DNA of 64,000 bases from Heloderma charlesbogerti (GCA_026122225.1 JANEZZ010000795.1:248001-312000), one strand, 5' to 3'; positions 11,301-20,971 are shown, numbered from the stretch's first letter. Translations and numbers: made by a program. The notes: generated by a model not told the origin, from the sequence alone.

Positions 11301-14300
11301 CCAATGACAAACAAATGGAGAAAGAAAGAAAAAATACCTCAAATTTAATCTAGTTATTGACAGAGAGTAACACATTTAACATATTTTTTCCCCTTGACTT
11401 TTCAAGCAAAAATATGGATGGAATCCATTGGCTGCTTGGAGGTCTGCTTTATGGTTCTCTTCAGAATAACACATTATATTTAGTTTCTTTCCCATAATCT
11501 AAGGAAAGGCTTTGACAAATATTGCTGCATATGTCTCTGATTTATATATGAAATAAAGTCACGCCATATTTGATTTTAAAAAATAATATATTTGAATTTG
11601 CCTTGAGCGAGTTTCAATTGGCATATCAATTTTTCTGCCCTGGCTATTTCTTACAGCTCCATATACCAAGATTTCAATGTCAGAAGTCCTGTAGTTTCCC
11701 AACTTTTAGCTATTACGCTGCAGGCCTCCATCGACATGAACACAATTCATTCCTTTGATGTCACTTTTACATTTTGTTCTTATATTGTTAACAGAGCCCA
11801 TGCTGATGTAACATGTATAGTTTGATGTGTAACGTTTGCCATTTCTGAGAACAGCATGTGGCGAAAAATGAAGTGGGGGAAAATCAATGAAGTGGTGAAA
11901 AATCAAAGCGCTGTTCTGGAGCATCCCACACTCCTTTAAACTTCCTTTCTTGCCCCTAAAACAGGTGCTTATGTGTGCATCCTTTCATCTCTGCCCGACT
12001 GCTCCCTCCAGAATCATCTCCCCTTCTCCTTCGCACAGCTTCAGTGTTCCCACCTCCTTGGCTGTGTTTCCAGGACAACAGAAGTAGAACCCAACAACCT
12101 AGGTTTTTAAACAAACCTACGAAGGTTGTGGAATAAAAATGGAAGAGGTGTTTGCAACCCACTCCCATGAGCGGGAGAGAGCACACACACCTCTTCCATT
12201 TTTACTCCACAATCCACAATTGGCTCCTTCGTAGGCTGTGGAGCATAACGACCAAACCTGGACCCCTGGGTTGTTGAGGGGCTAAACAACCCAGCAGTTA
12301 ACCCATTGCGTGTTGTGGGGTTCACTGCTGGGTTGTTTAGCCCCTCAACAACCCAGGGGTCCAGGTTCAGATGTCAGGCTCCACAACCTACAAAGGAGCC
12401 CATCATGGGTTGTGGAGTAAAAGTGGAAGGGGGGGTTCGCTGTAGGTAGTGTGCCTGCTGTCTCCTGCTTGTGCATGTGTGGGGTTCTCTGCTCAATAAG
12501 GAATGAGGCTGGAGGTCCAGGCTGAGTTAAACACTTCTTTATTCATGCATGAAGGTTGGTCGCCAACAGGTGGGAACAACAACCCTCTTCTAACAAACAC
12601 ACATTCTTATACCTGAGATATGAGACAGCGCAAGGGCCAATCATAGTACAGCCTAATGGCCAATCATAATACAGCGTACTATTAGCAAATGTCATACATT
12701 ACTCAAGATTATTCCTTATCATATCATGATTCCGAAATTAGTACAGATATTGCAAAGCTTCCAGAAACCATTTCTTAGCAAACAGCAAATTTCTAACTGT
12801 AGGAGAAAAACAGCACCCCTACCATGTTCCCCTTTCCATTAGACCTTGGGACCTGGGAGCTTGACCCTTGATCCAGGACAAGGTTAACCAGGCCAAATGA
12901 CCACCTTAGGATAATTAAATCCTTTCACATGACAACCCATCAGTTTTTAAATGGATGGGTTGTCGTTACATGCAAACAGGCCCTGTAACACAACAGGACA
13001 TGACCACAACATATGAATATATGAACTTTGCTGATTACAATTTCTTCAACGGCTTGTATAGTTTGTGTTTGGCATTCTCTACACAGGAAGCTGCCTTCTA
13101 CCGAGTCAGAGCTTCGTTGTTATATCTGAACTGGGTCTGTAAGTTTAGCCTCCCATTCAACCACCAGCCTTTAACTTCCCACTCAACCAGGCCAAGATTA
13201 CCTACAAAGCTGTGAGGCCGTCCAGCAAAGTCACCCCATTTCCGTATCAGCGCCTCACGAATTAGATCCGAGCTGTTCAGAACCACCACGTCTAGCAGGT
13301 AACCGGATAGGGGCCGGGGAAGGGGGGAGGCAGGAGAAAGAAAGAGAAGTTGGAAAGATGTTTAGATCACTAATTACCAGCCATAATAGCACCAAAATAT
13401 TTCTTAGCAAAAGCTGGACATAGGCTTTTCTTGAAAAGAGAGAACTGGAGGCAATTTGAAAGAAGGACCCATGCTCAAGTTGTAACCACAAGTTACCACT
13501 TGTGACTTTGCTAAACAGGTGTTTGTACTGTTTCCAAAATCTTGCAAAACCTGTTGGAGTTGAAGTGATAACAGGACTAGGGTCACTAACCAAACAAAAG
13601 TCAAAACGAGAGACCGAGATCCTGCCTGGATGTTGTTCTTTTTCATCTTTAGGTCGGTTACCCAAATTGTGTGCATCAAAGTCAAACATTTCACCTGGTT
13701 CCCAGATTTGATCTTCCTTTTAAAAAAAAGTAAAGCAAGCACACTTATGGAGTAAAGCAGGGATGGGGAACTGTGGCCCTCCAGATGTTGTTGGACGACA
13801 ACTCCCATCATCTGTAACCATTGGCCATGGTGTTCGGGGGGATGATGGGAGAGAGTTATTCTATATCTAGAAGGCCATCTGCCATCATTCCTGGCTATGC
13901 TGGCTGGGGATAAGAACGTAAGAAGAATCCTGCTGGATCAGACCAAGGATCCATCTAGTCCAGTGTTCTATTCACACAGTGGCCAACCAGCTGCCCCAGT
14001 TGGAAACCCACAAGCAGGACAGGAGTGCAACAGCACCCTCCTGCCCAAGTTCCCCAGCAACTGATATACATAGGCATAATGCCTCTGGTACAGGGGGTAG
14101 CATAGAGCCATCAGGACTAGTAGCCATTGATAGCCTTCTCCTCCAGGAATTTGTCCAATTCCCTTCTTAAAGCCATCCAAATTGGTGGCCATGACTAGAT
14201 CTTGTGGTAGTGAATTCTACGGTTTAACTATGAGCTGCATGAAGAAGTCTTTCCTTTTATCTGTCCTGAATCTCCCACCGTTTAGCTTCATGGGATGACC

Positions 14301-16919
14301 CCATGGGGTTGTAGCATGACGAAAGAGTGAGAAAAATATCTCCCTAACTACCTTCTCCACACCGTGCATAATTTTGTACACCTCTATCATGTCTCCCCTT
14401 GCTCACTTTTTCTCTAAACTAAACGGTCCCAGCTGTTGTAACCTTCTCTCATAGGGGAGATGTTCCAGCCCTTTGATCATTTTAGTTGTCCTTTTCTGCA
14501 CTTTATCCAGCTCTACAATAGCTTTTTTTAGGTGTAGTGGCCAGAACTGTACACAGTAATCCAAGTAAGGTCACACCATAGATTTGTATAAGGGCAGTAT
14601 GATCTTGGCAGTTTTATTCTCAGTTCCTTTCCTAATCGTGCCTAACATGGAATTTGCCTTTCTCACAACAGCTGCACACTGGGTTGACATTTTCATTGGA
14701 CTGATGGGCTGATGGGAGTCCAATACCATCTGGAGGGACAAAATTCCCCACCCCTGGAATAAAGGAACCAGTATTATTACCAGTCTTCATGGAGGGAGTC
14801 AACCTATATCCTGCCTTTACCATGTAAGATTCCCGGGGGTGGCTCATGTGATAAAATTCTCTTCGGTACACATTTTTTTAATGCCAAAAATGGAAAACCA
14901 GCCCCAACGATGAAACGGAGAAGGAGTGCAGGGAACAGCACCTGCCTCAATCCAGTGCAGGGAAAGGAGCCTGCCTGCCACATCTCAGCATGGGCACTAT
15001 TGCTTCCTTCCAGTTGGGAGGCAAATCTAAAGTGACTCCTGCAGGAACACAGGAGTGTGGGAAAAGGGGGGCAGTCTGACACACTCCTTCAAAAAAAGCA
15101 AATGCCATCTTAAGCTGCATTGACAGAAACCTAGCATCCAGTTGGCAAGAACATTAGGAGAAACTTCCTAATGGTAAGATCTGAAGGACAGTGGAACAGA
15201 TTTCCTTGGGGGGTTGCAGTGGCTTCTCCTTTCCTCAGTTTATTTGTTTAGTTCCATTTCTAATCTGCCCGATAACTAAGGTTCTCTGGATGGATTACAA
15301 CCAGTTAAAAAACTAAAATACCATTTTAAAACACAAAAGATATAAAATACAACACAAATATTTAAAAGAATAAAACACAGTAGAATGCAAAACAATAAAC
15401 AGCACAGGAATGGATAAACAGCCATAATAACCTAGACCTAGATCTCTAAAATGCCTGGGAGAAAAGCAAAGATCTTTGGCTGGTGTCAAAAACATAACGT
15501 ACATGCCAGGCAAACTTTGGGGAATTTATTCCAAAAGTGGGATGCCATCACTGAGAAGGAACTCTGTCTTAGCACCACCGTCTAGCTTCCTTTGGTGGGG
15601 GCACTTGAAGGAGGGCCCCTGAAGAAGACCTACAGGTCAGAGCAGGACCCTTAAATCCCATCAGTAAAGGAGAGCCCATCACCTCCCAAAGCAGTCTATT
15701 TCACTGTTCAACAGCACTTACCGTTAAGACCGTTCTTCTAATATTAGCTAACATCCAACTCCCCGCAATTCCTTTTTTGAAAAAAATAATTTTCCAAATA
15801 CAATGAAAAACAAACATCAAATTTAAATCTGGTTATTGACAAAGGGTAGTACATTTAACACATTCCCTCCCCCCTTTTACTTTAGGGACAAAAATATAGG
15901 TGGAATCAATCCGTTGGCTGCTTGGAGGTTTTCTTATGGTGCTTCATAATAACAAGTTATAATTAGCCTCTTTTCCATAATTTGCGGAAAGGCTTTGATA
16001 AATATTACTGTGTCTGTCCCTGATTCATATGTGACATAAAATCATGCTATATTTGATAAAAAATCAGCTATTTTACCTTTACCTTGAACCAATTTAAGTT
16101 GGTATGTAAATTTTTCTGCCAGTTTTTCCCTGCTTCCAGTCTTGCCCTCTGGAGCGACAAGAGAATAAGGCTGCCCCATTTTCTCCATGACAGCCCTTCA
16201 CATATTCAAAGGCAGCTATCACGTCCCAGTTAAATTGTCTTTTCTCCAGTCTAAATGTTCCCAGCTCTTTCAACCTTTCCTCCCAGCATTTGGTTTCCAG
16301 ACACCTTCCCTTCCCAATCGTCCTGATGGAAAACTTTACGAAGCACTCCTAATTTCCCCAGCCTTTATTCATTTAACACATTTATAAGCTACTTTTAAAA
16401 AAAACCAAAGTACTATTCAAAAGCAGCACATTAGAAGTATCCATTGAGATCAATGGGACTTAAGTTAGAAATGATTTCAGTGGATCTACTCAAAGCATGA
16501 TGGGATCTGGATCCAACCCAGAAGCAAGAAGACCACAAAAAACAAAAAAAAAATCAAACAGCAGCAGTAAAGATAATAAAACTATAAAGAACCACTAAAA
16601 GCCTCAGCGAAGAGGTCATTTTTAATTTAGTTGCTAACTGCAACCACTGCCTGATCCCCGCCCCCATCCCACCGCTACCACCTGTTACACACTTAAGCTC
16701 ACCTTTATTCCCAAAGCGGAGGCGATAGATGGGTCCGTAGAGCTGGGCTAACTTGAGGAAGTGGATGGGAAGGTCGGCGTGGAAGAAGTCGGGGATGTTT
16801 CCGATGAAGGGCAAGGCCCGGGGACCGGGCATAGCCTCCCCCGCACTGGCCCTCCCATGCTGCCATCTCAACAGTGCTAGAGCCAGGAGCGCAAGGATGA
16901 AAAGAGCAGCAGCCAGCAT
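6239..16919 (-). CDS. CYP21A2: Steroid 21-hydroxylase (cytochrome P450 family 21), exons 1-5 only; 3' half outside the window
   Basis: Microsomal P450 that 21-hydroxylates progesterone and 17-hydroxyprogesterone in adrenal glucocorticoid and mineralocorticoid synthesis. Five exons with GT-AG borders join in frame to 220 codons, against roughly 500 in the family. Visible parts in order are an N-terminal hydrophobic anchor ([16 protein letters not shown]), the proline-rich hinge [34 protein letters not shown], then [25 protein letters not shown], which closely parallels human CYP21 exon 2, then [16 protein letters not shown] and the F-G region. Exon lengths of 90, 155 and 102 nt for exons 2, 3 and 5 equal those I recall for human CYP21A2; exon 4 is 96 against 102. 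This argues against CYP17, whose exon layout differs. The haem-binding Cys and helix I lie in missing exons 6-10. Introns (3.4, 4.7, 1.8, 0.17 and more than 6.2 kb) are far larger than in the compact human gene and full of repeats. Whether the gene is intact cannot be judged here. Confidence 0.93.
6513..6608 (-). CDS. CYP21A2: CYP21A exon 4
   Basis: 96 nt, phase 0 on both sides, acceptor TCCCAACAG|GTTTTC and donor CCTATG|GTGAGT. Encodes [17 protein letters not shown] and [14 protein letters not shown]. Two codons shorter than the human exon as I recall it; the frame is kept. Confidence 0.9.
6835..7560 (+). mobile_element. L2/CR1-like LINE 3' end, split by a Sauria SINE
   Basis: The tail motif TTGTACACCGCCCAGAGAAC followed by GGTAAATAAAATAAAT resembles the 3' ends at 28010-28165 and 61880-62150. 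The Sauria SINE 7071-7402 interrupts it. Confidence 0.5.
7071..7402 (-). mobile_element. Sauria-type SINE (tRNA head, Bov-B-like tail) with 16-bp target duplication
   Basis: On minus it starts with a tRNA-like head (GGCTTAGTGGTTAAGACGCT, box B-like GGTCGGCAGGACAGCAGTTCGAG in two parts) and ends with AGTCGGACACGACTGGTTGG and CCTTTACCTTTTT. CTGCTGCTGGCTTTAA is duplicated exactly at 7055-7070 and 7403-7418. Inserted into a LINE tail in CYP21A intron 3. Confidence 0.9.
7588..7834 (+). mobile_element. CORE/MIR-like tRNA-derived SINE
   Basis: Head AGCCAGCGTGGTGTAGTGGC, A/B-box-like parts, core TGGGTGACTTTGGGCCAGTC and GTTGTTGTGAGGATAAAATG, tail GGTGGGATATAAATG then (CAAT/AATA)n. The most complete copy of the family in the window. 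Confidence 0.8.
8143..8165. repeat. (CA)n microsatellite
   Basis: About eleven CA units. Confidence 0.9.
8326..8370. repeat. (CA)n then T15 tract adjoining CYP21A exon 3 donor
   Basis: On the coding strand the intron starts GTGAGATTT, then A15, then about fifteen GT units. Confidence 0.9.
8380..8534 (-). CDS. CYP21A2: CYP21A exon 3
   Basis: 155 nt, acceptor ACCTGCAG|CAAATC and donor TGTAAG|GTGAGA. Encodes [19 protein letters not shown] and [18 protein letters not shown], helix C region, including the W-R pair that contacts a haem propionate in P450s. The donor is followed almost at once by A15 and a (GT)n tract (see findings). Confidence 0.92.
8600..8910 (+). mobile_element. tRNA-headed SINE (second family), with an internal insertion
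   Basis: Head GCTCAGAGGTAGAACAACTG, CTTTGCATGCACAAAGGATC and CAGATTCAATCCCTGACACC are tRNA-like. The tail (GGACTGACTACCAGTATAAA GAAGCTTCCTATG) resumes after about 105 bases of other sequence (8730-8835). The same family in reverse occurs at 30087-30270 and 51125-51315. Confidence 0.65.
8911..10810. other. CYP21A intron 2, no gene seen
   Basis: Open frames here show no recognisable domain. Around 10200-10360 there is a copy of a dispersed sequence (CCTAGACAGCATCTGGGGG) also present near 32170, 45230 and 62280. Confidence 0.5.
10819..10860. repeat. Perfect 16-bp inverted repeat with 10-base loop
   Basis: CTGCATTTAAAATGGA at 10819-10834 is followed by its exact reverse complement at 10845-10860. 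Confidence 0.85.
11290..11660 (-). mobile_element. AT-rich L1-like 3' fragment, copy 1
   Basis: Shares blocks such as GGCTGCTTGGAGG, AAAGGCTTTGACAAATATTG and GAGTAACACATTTAACAT with 15776-16134 and 41017-41364. On minus the element runs toward an A/T-rich end. The assignment to L1 is tentative; the family relationship between the three copies is clear. Confidence 0.55.
12115..12445. mobile_element. Palindromic MITE-like element with perfect 44-bp arms
   Basis: Arms 12255-12298 and 12324-12367 are exact reverse complements separated by 25 bases. Outer arms around TCCATTTTTACTCCACAA and TGTGGAGTAAAAGTGGAAG extend the palindrome imperfectly. A related palindrome occurs at 18886-19118. Confidence 0.7.
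12478..12824 (-). mobile_element. Endogenous retrovirus LTR, minus orientation
   Basis: Bounded by TG...CA on either strand. On minus it has two ATTGGCC (CCAAT) boxes, a TATAAG at about 12606-12611, and AATAAA at 12543-12538 followed by a GAGAACCCCACA end. Directly upstream on minus is a polypurine-like GGAAAGGGGAA (12837-12827). That suggests a 3' LTR with a remnant of the internal region to about 12965. No gag, pol or env coding sequence was seen. Confidence 0.5.
13202..13291 (-). CDS. CYP21A2: CYP21A exon 2
   Basis: 90 nt, acceptor CTGCTAG|ACGTGG and donor TTTGTAG|GTAATC. Encodes [17 protein letters not shown] followed by [12 protein letters not shown], the most diagnostic CYP21 stretch in the window. 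Phase 1 on both sides, as required by exons 1 and 3. Confidence 0.93.
13757..13912. mobile_element. CTCCAGATGTTGTTGGA palindromic element, partial
   Basis: Half of the widespread palindrome GGGAACTGTGGCCCTCCAG ... ACAACTCCCATCATC ... TTGGCCATG. Confidence 0.6.
13913..14695 (-). mobile_element. CR1-like LINE fragment
   Basis: On minus it encodes broken pieces of the C-terminal region ([24 protein letters not shown]) and ends in the 3' region TGGTCTGATCCAGCAGGATT. Its other copies are at 31380-32085, 38518-38690, 46536-46935 and 57728-58510. Confidence 0.75.
15670..15775 (-). mobile_element. Older CR1 fragment, left part
   Basis: GTCTATTTCACTGTTCAACA and TTCTTCTAATATTAGCTAAC match the amniote CR1 layout; the element resumes at 16136 after an insertion. 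Confidence 0.6.
15776..16134 (-). mobile_element. AT-rich L1-like 3' fragment, copy 2, nested in CR1
   Basis: Splits an older CR1 copy between CCCCGCAATTCC and CTTCCAGTCTTGCCCTCTGG. On the minus strand its end is rich in A and T. Similar to copies 1 and 3. Confidence 0.6.
16136..16330 (-). mobile_element. Older CR1 fragment, right part
   Basis: CTCTGGAGCGACAAGAGAA, AGGCAGCTATCACGTCCCA and CTAAATGTTCCCAGCTCTTT continue the CR1 order from 15775. Confidence 0.6.
16703..16919 (-). CDS. CYP21A2: CYP21A exon 1 (signal anchor and proline hinge)
   Basis: The donor is AAAG|GTGAGC at 16703/16702. Two in-frame ATGs exist, at 16934 and 16919. I prefer 16919: it gives an anchor starting MLAAALF like the human MLLLG start, and a TATA-like box at 16954-16965 would place transcription start close to 16934, too near the first ATG. 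The exon ends in phase 1 and the split codon becomes Asp of the DVVVLNS motif. Confidence 0.9.
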
Positions 16920-16944
16920 TGTTTTGGTGGGCATGAGGGGGCCT

Positions 16945-17240
16945 TCTCCTGGAGGATATAAATCCAGGGACAGTTGGGGGGGGGCGTTTGGGAGAGAGCC
17001 AGCTCCTCCCCACATAATGCTCTCCACCCACAGGCCTCCGTCATCCCAGAGCAACACCGGACAACTCTGCCTCGGAAGTGGAGCAGAGGTTTCTTTCCTT
17101 CATGAGATCCAAGAGGCTCACCCCACACCGCCTTGCATAAATAGCATCCCCCCTCCCCAAACGTTGACAGTTTAGTCACCATCCTCGACACTGTGACAGC
17201 CTTATCGTTTTGAAATAACGCTTTTCACCTTGACTTGGGT
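16945..17240 (-). promoter_or_regulatory. Putative CYP21A proximal promoter
   Basis: Upstream of exon 1 on the minus strand is a TATA-like GGATTTATATCC at 16954-16965, about 35 bases before the chosen ATG. That fits the very short 5' leader known for CYP21 genes. At 17226-17234 the minus strand reads GTCAAGGTG, a match to the NR5A1 (SF-1) site class that drives adrenal CYP21 expression. The site match is by eye and the motif is short. Confidence 0.45.
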
Positions 17241-18021
17241 CCGTTAGTGTGGAAACGCCAGCAAGTGGGAGCAGGGAGGGTGTTTTCACACCCTCTGAAG
17301 GTCGAGGAGGGGAGGTTTGGGGGGTTGTCGTACATTCCTTCATGGATTTATTTTATTTTTCCTGAAGCCTCCATTTGGACAATCGATCGAGGGCCAAAAC
17401 ATGTCACTTTAAATCTGTGTTTAGCAGGTGTGTCTCCCCCGCTTTCCTTTTTATCCTAGAATAGGCCCAGGAGGCTGCTTGCTGGAGATGATGGAGTTTA
17501 TAGTACAGATGGATGATGGGGTTTGTAGTCCAAGGGGTTTGTAGTTCAACAGATTCAGAGGGCGCTGGGTTGGGGTATGCTGAGCACTGCACAGCATACA
17601 ATAGAGTACAGTGAGGCTGGGCCTACCACAATTCTTCCTTGCCCCCCTTCCCCCCAGAATAACCAACCCATCCCTGAACTCATTCCAAAATCTCATTTCC
17701 AGGTTTCGAGAGATACATTGGAGGTTGAAATGGCCCAAGATTAAATACAGTCATGTTGCTATCCAAGCCTGCCTCTAGAAGTCATTGCAAATCTGGCAAG
17801 GTTGTTAGGCCCAAGGCCACCCGCTGAATTTTGCAGCTGACCGGGGATTCCTGTAGCCAACTCTGAAGTTCCAGCTGCCTGCATCACACGGCAAGAAGAG
17901 AGGGGAAACACTCAGGCTGCAATCTTATGTGCCCTCACAGAGATGGAAAAGACCTCTGCCCAAGACCTTTGGAGGCCCACTACCACTCAAATGTTTGTCA
18001 CGGGGGTCCTAAATGAGACTA
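17241..18021. other. Intergenic DNA between CYP21A and CENPA, no gene seen
   Basis: Only short repeat remnants (for example GTTTGTAGTCCAAGGGGTTT near 17520). Confidence 0.45.
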
Positions 18022-18029
18022 GTAATGAC

Positions 18030-18540
18030 TAGGGATGGCGGAGAATTCCGCCACGGATCTCAGTGAGGCCGAATGCCAGCGCATTCAGCCCCCCAAAACC
18101 CATGGCGGAACGAAGCCCCCCGCCCCACAAAAGGCGTTCGCGCTGCTCTGCGAATGGTGGCCGCGTCTGCAGTCACCGTTCGCTTCACCATTTTAGCTGT
18201 GATAGGCTACGTAAATACTTACGTAGCCTATCACGGCTAATGCAGGGATGCCATTTGCGTCCCTGCGGAGGCTGTGATAGGCTACGTAAATATTTACGTA
18301 GCCTATCACGGCAAAAAAAAAAGGGACTCAAATGGCGGCAGCTATGGCGGCCACCATTTGCGTCCCTGCGCAGCCTAGCACCGGCCGGATGTCGCTGCGG
18401 GCTGCCCTGACCGGCGGCTCTGCGGAGTCGCCGTGGAGCGGAGCCAGCTGTCGAGGATTTCGGGGGGAGGGACGGACTGCCTCCCCCCCCCCAACACTGA
18501 TGTACGAAACGAACCAGGTAAATCATTTCGTACATCCCTA
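18030..18540. mobile_element. Non-autonomous hAT-like DNA transposon with perfect 8-bp target duplication
   Basis: Ends TAGGGATG and CATCCCTA; GTAATGAC is duplicated exactly at 18022-18029 and 18541-18548. Inside are two near-identical hairpins, GATAGGCTACGTAAATA and its complement, at about 18197-18235 and 18273-18309. There is no transposase frame. GC- and CpG-rich compared with its surroundings. Confidence 0.85.
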
Positions 18541-18599
18541 GTAATGACAAGCTTCACTAAAAGACAGCTTGCCCTTCCACTATTGACCATTTCCTGCAA

Positions 18600-18860
18600 C
18601 AGGTCACTTCAAGAGCATTCAAGGTGCTGGTATTAACCCGCCTGGACCCAAACATCATTTTCACAAGCCCTCCTCTGGGTGCCCCCACTGAATGAGGTGA
18701 GGCAGATGGCAACTAAAGGGTGCCTTTTCCATGGTGGCACCCCGCTTGTGGCACACCCTGTCCAGAGAGGCTCACCTGACACCTATGTTGTGGTATTTTG
18801 AACGCCTGATAGAGACTTTATTCAGGCATTTTAGTCCTTCAGTTTTTAACCACGATTAGC
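18600..18860 (+). mobile_element. Decayed L2-like LINE C-terminal region
   Basis: Broken frames around ATKGCLFHGGTPLVAHP and WYFERLIETLFRHF resemble the end of an L2-like reverse transcriptase ORF. A similar piece lies at 50740-51000. Confidence 0.4.
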
Positions 18861-18885
18861 TATAGCATGTGCAAGGTGTGTGCAG

Positions 18886-19118
18886 CCGCCATTTTGAATA
18901 TGTGACTTCAGATCAGAGACTGTGCTTCTTTGTGCGACCCCGGCCATCGTGAGGGTTAAACAACCCAGTTAATCCAACTATTAATTGAGGGTTAAGTGTG
19001 GGTTGTTTAGCCCTCGATTAACCTATGATGGCCGGGTTTGCACAACATGCCACAGCTCCAATCGCCCCAAATGGAGGTTGCATATTCAAAACAGTGGCCA
19101 CATGCACCCTGCATGAGC
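18886..19118. mobile_element. Palindromic MITE-like element
   Basis: GAGGGTTAAACAACCCA is mirrored by GTGGGTTGTTTAGCCCTC, with outer arms GCCATTTTGAATATG and GCATATTCAAAACAGTGGC. Related to the 12115-12445 palindrome by the AACAACCCA arm. Confidence 0.65.
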
Positions 19119-19189
19119 TGCAGCTAATTGTGGGTTAATTGACCTATGATAACCCACCATGTCATGTGAACTGGGCCAGAGTGGCCAAA

Positions 19190-19470
19190 TTGATGCTTGT
19201 GGAAAGCATACAAGCAACTCGATGGCAACAGCCCCCTACACCTGCTTTCTCCTCACCCCTGGAATTGGTATGAAGAGGAATTATGCCTCTGAGCATGGAG
19301 GTCCCACTGAGCTAAGGTGGCTAATAGCCATTGGTAGACCTCTCCTCCACAAATTTGGCTAATCCCCCTTTAAATTTCATATTAATTGTGCATTGTGTGA
19401 AAATGCACTCTCTTTTGTCCACCCTGAATCTACTGACAATCAGTTTCATCAGGTGGTCCCATATCCCAGG
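19190..19470 (-). mobile_element. Old CR1-like LINE fragment
   Basis: TAGCCATTGGTAGACCTCTC and TTGTCCACCCTGAATCTACT follow the CR1 C-terminal and 3' order. Confidence 0.55.
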
Positions 19471-19783
19471 GTCCCCAAATGTTTTTGGGCTGATGAGTAT
19501 ATTTGGAATTTTGAGTGTCATGGGTGCCCTCACAAAATGGCTCCCATGGGGGTGGCTGGCCCATTGACAAAATGACTGCATGGCTAACTACAAGACACCC
19601 ATTTCCCAGAAGGCAAACTGGGGCTAAAAGAAAATAGTGCTTGGAGAATTCATGGCTCTAGCTTTCAAAGTCTGTACCTGAGACCCTGACCCCAGAGCGC
19701 CAGTGAATCAACTCCACCCCCAGAAACACAGTAACACAAGCACATCCCAAGGACAGGCAAAGCGTACAAAAGTTCAAACCCGC

Positions 19784-19789
19784 TTTATT
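19784..19789 (-). terminator. Candidate CENPA polyadenylation signal
   Basis: AATAAA on the minus strand (TTTATT on plus), about 1.2 kb past the CENPA stop. It is the first perfect hexamer I saw downstream of the stop. The 3' end itself is not proven. Confidence 0.45.
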
Positions 19790-20971
19790 CAACTTAGACG
19801 TAAAAACACGTTGTATTTTAGAAAAATAGATTGAAAACAGCCTCTCATGATTGGCACGTTCCACATCTCTCTCCCCACCCCCTCAATGTCCTTGCTGTTG
19901 TTCAGGGTCAAGTCTGCATGTTTTGTTATCCAGCTTAAACTACCAGAGAGGCTTCCCCGGCTAGGACTCCAACAGGATTTTTTCTCTGCACATTCCAGCA
20001 GGGATGAGGCAAGCCTGCTTTCCCCTGAGGCCGGGATGGAGGGTTTCTCCTATTCCTCTCCCATTAGAGTCCCATTTCTGGAGTGAAATGTGAGGGTAAG
20101 AAGGCAACGCGTAAAGGAGGCAATAACAGCAAGAAGACTATGAGATGCGCTAGATCCAGGGTGGGCAAATTTGCCCCCACTGGACCCCCTCTTGGAAAAT
20201 AAAAGATGACAATTAATATTTAAGGTGTCCGTAGTGGCTATATAGCCCCAAAGGGTCAAATGTTAGCTTTGGCATTCTTTAGCCACTACAGACACTATTT
20301 CCCCCCCTCAAACAGAAATTACTGAATGGGAGGGGGGAGGGATCCGTGTGTGGCCTGTGGGGCATGTGCTGCCCACCCCTGGGCTAGATGTCTATTGGAA
20401 TTGGGAGGGGACGGGAGGGGACATTGCAGTAGATGGCAATATCTAAGGGCATCAAGAGCAGCTAATATAAAATGTTACTTTCCAGAAGTCTAAAGAAGTT
20501 TAAAACTCCAAGTAAAAAACTATGGCTACAATCCCGCTAAAAAAAACCTGAAGCAATTTTCAAGTCCCTCTGGTTCCCATCAAAGAGATTTAAAGCTTGC
20601 ACTTTGTAACTCCCCCCCTGGAAAAACCAGTAGAGCTTTAAAAGTGCTTAACTTGTGGTGGAATTGTGACCTTCCGCCGATGAACAATCCAACTCACTTC
20701 TTCTCATACCCCTAGAATTCAGAATTGCATCAGTACGACAGGGAAGCTTTTGGGGAGTGGAGCAGGAAGGCCCAAGTCTCCTCAGAGTTCAAATCAAAGC
20801 CCATTCCAAAGGAGTCAGACCATGCTGCTCCTCGCAGGTAGTTTTAGGCCCAAGTTAGGAACTGCTCTTCAGAAACAGGTCCTGGAGCGCGTGGTGTTTT
20901 CCGAGGCGCTCCCTGTGGCTTTTCGGGTCGCAGAAGACACATCCTCAGCTCAGGGAGACAGGAGCAGGAAA

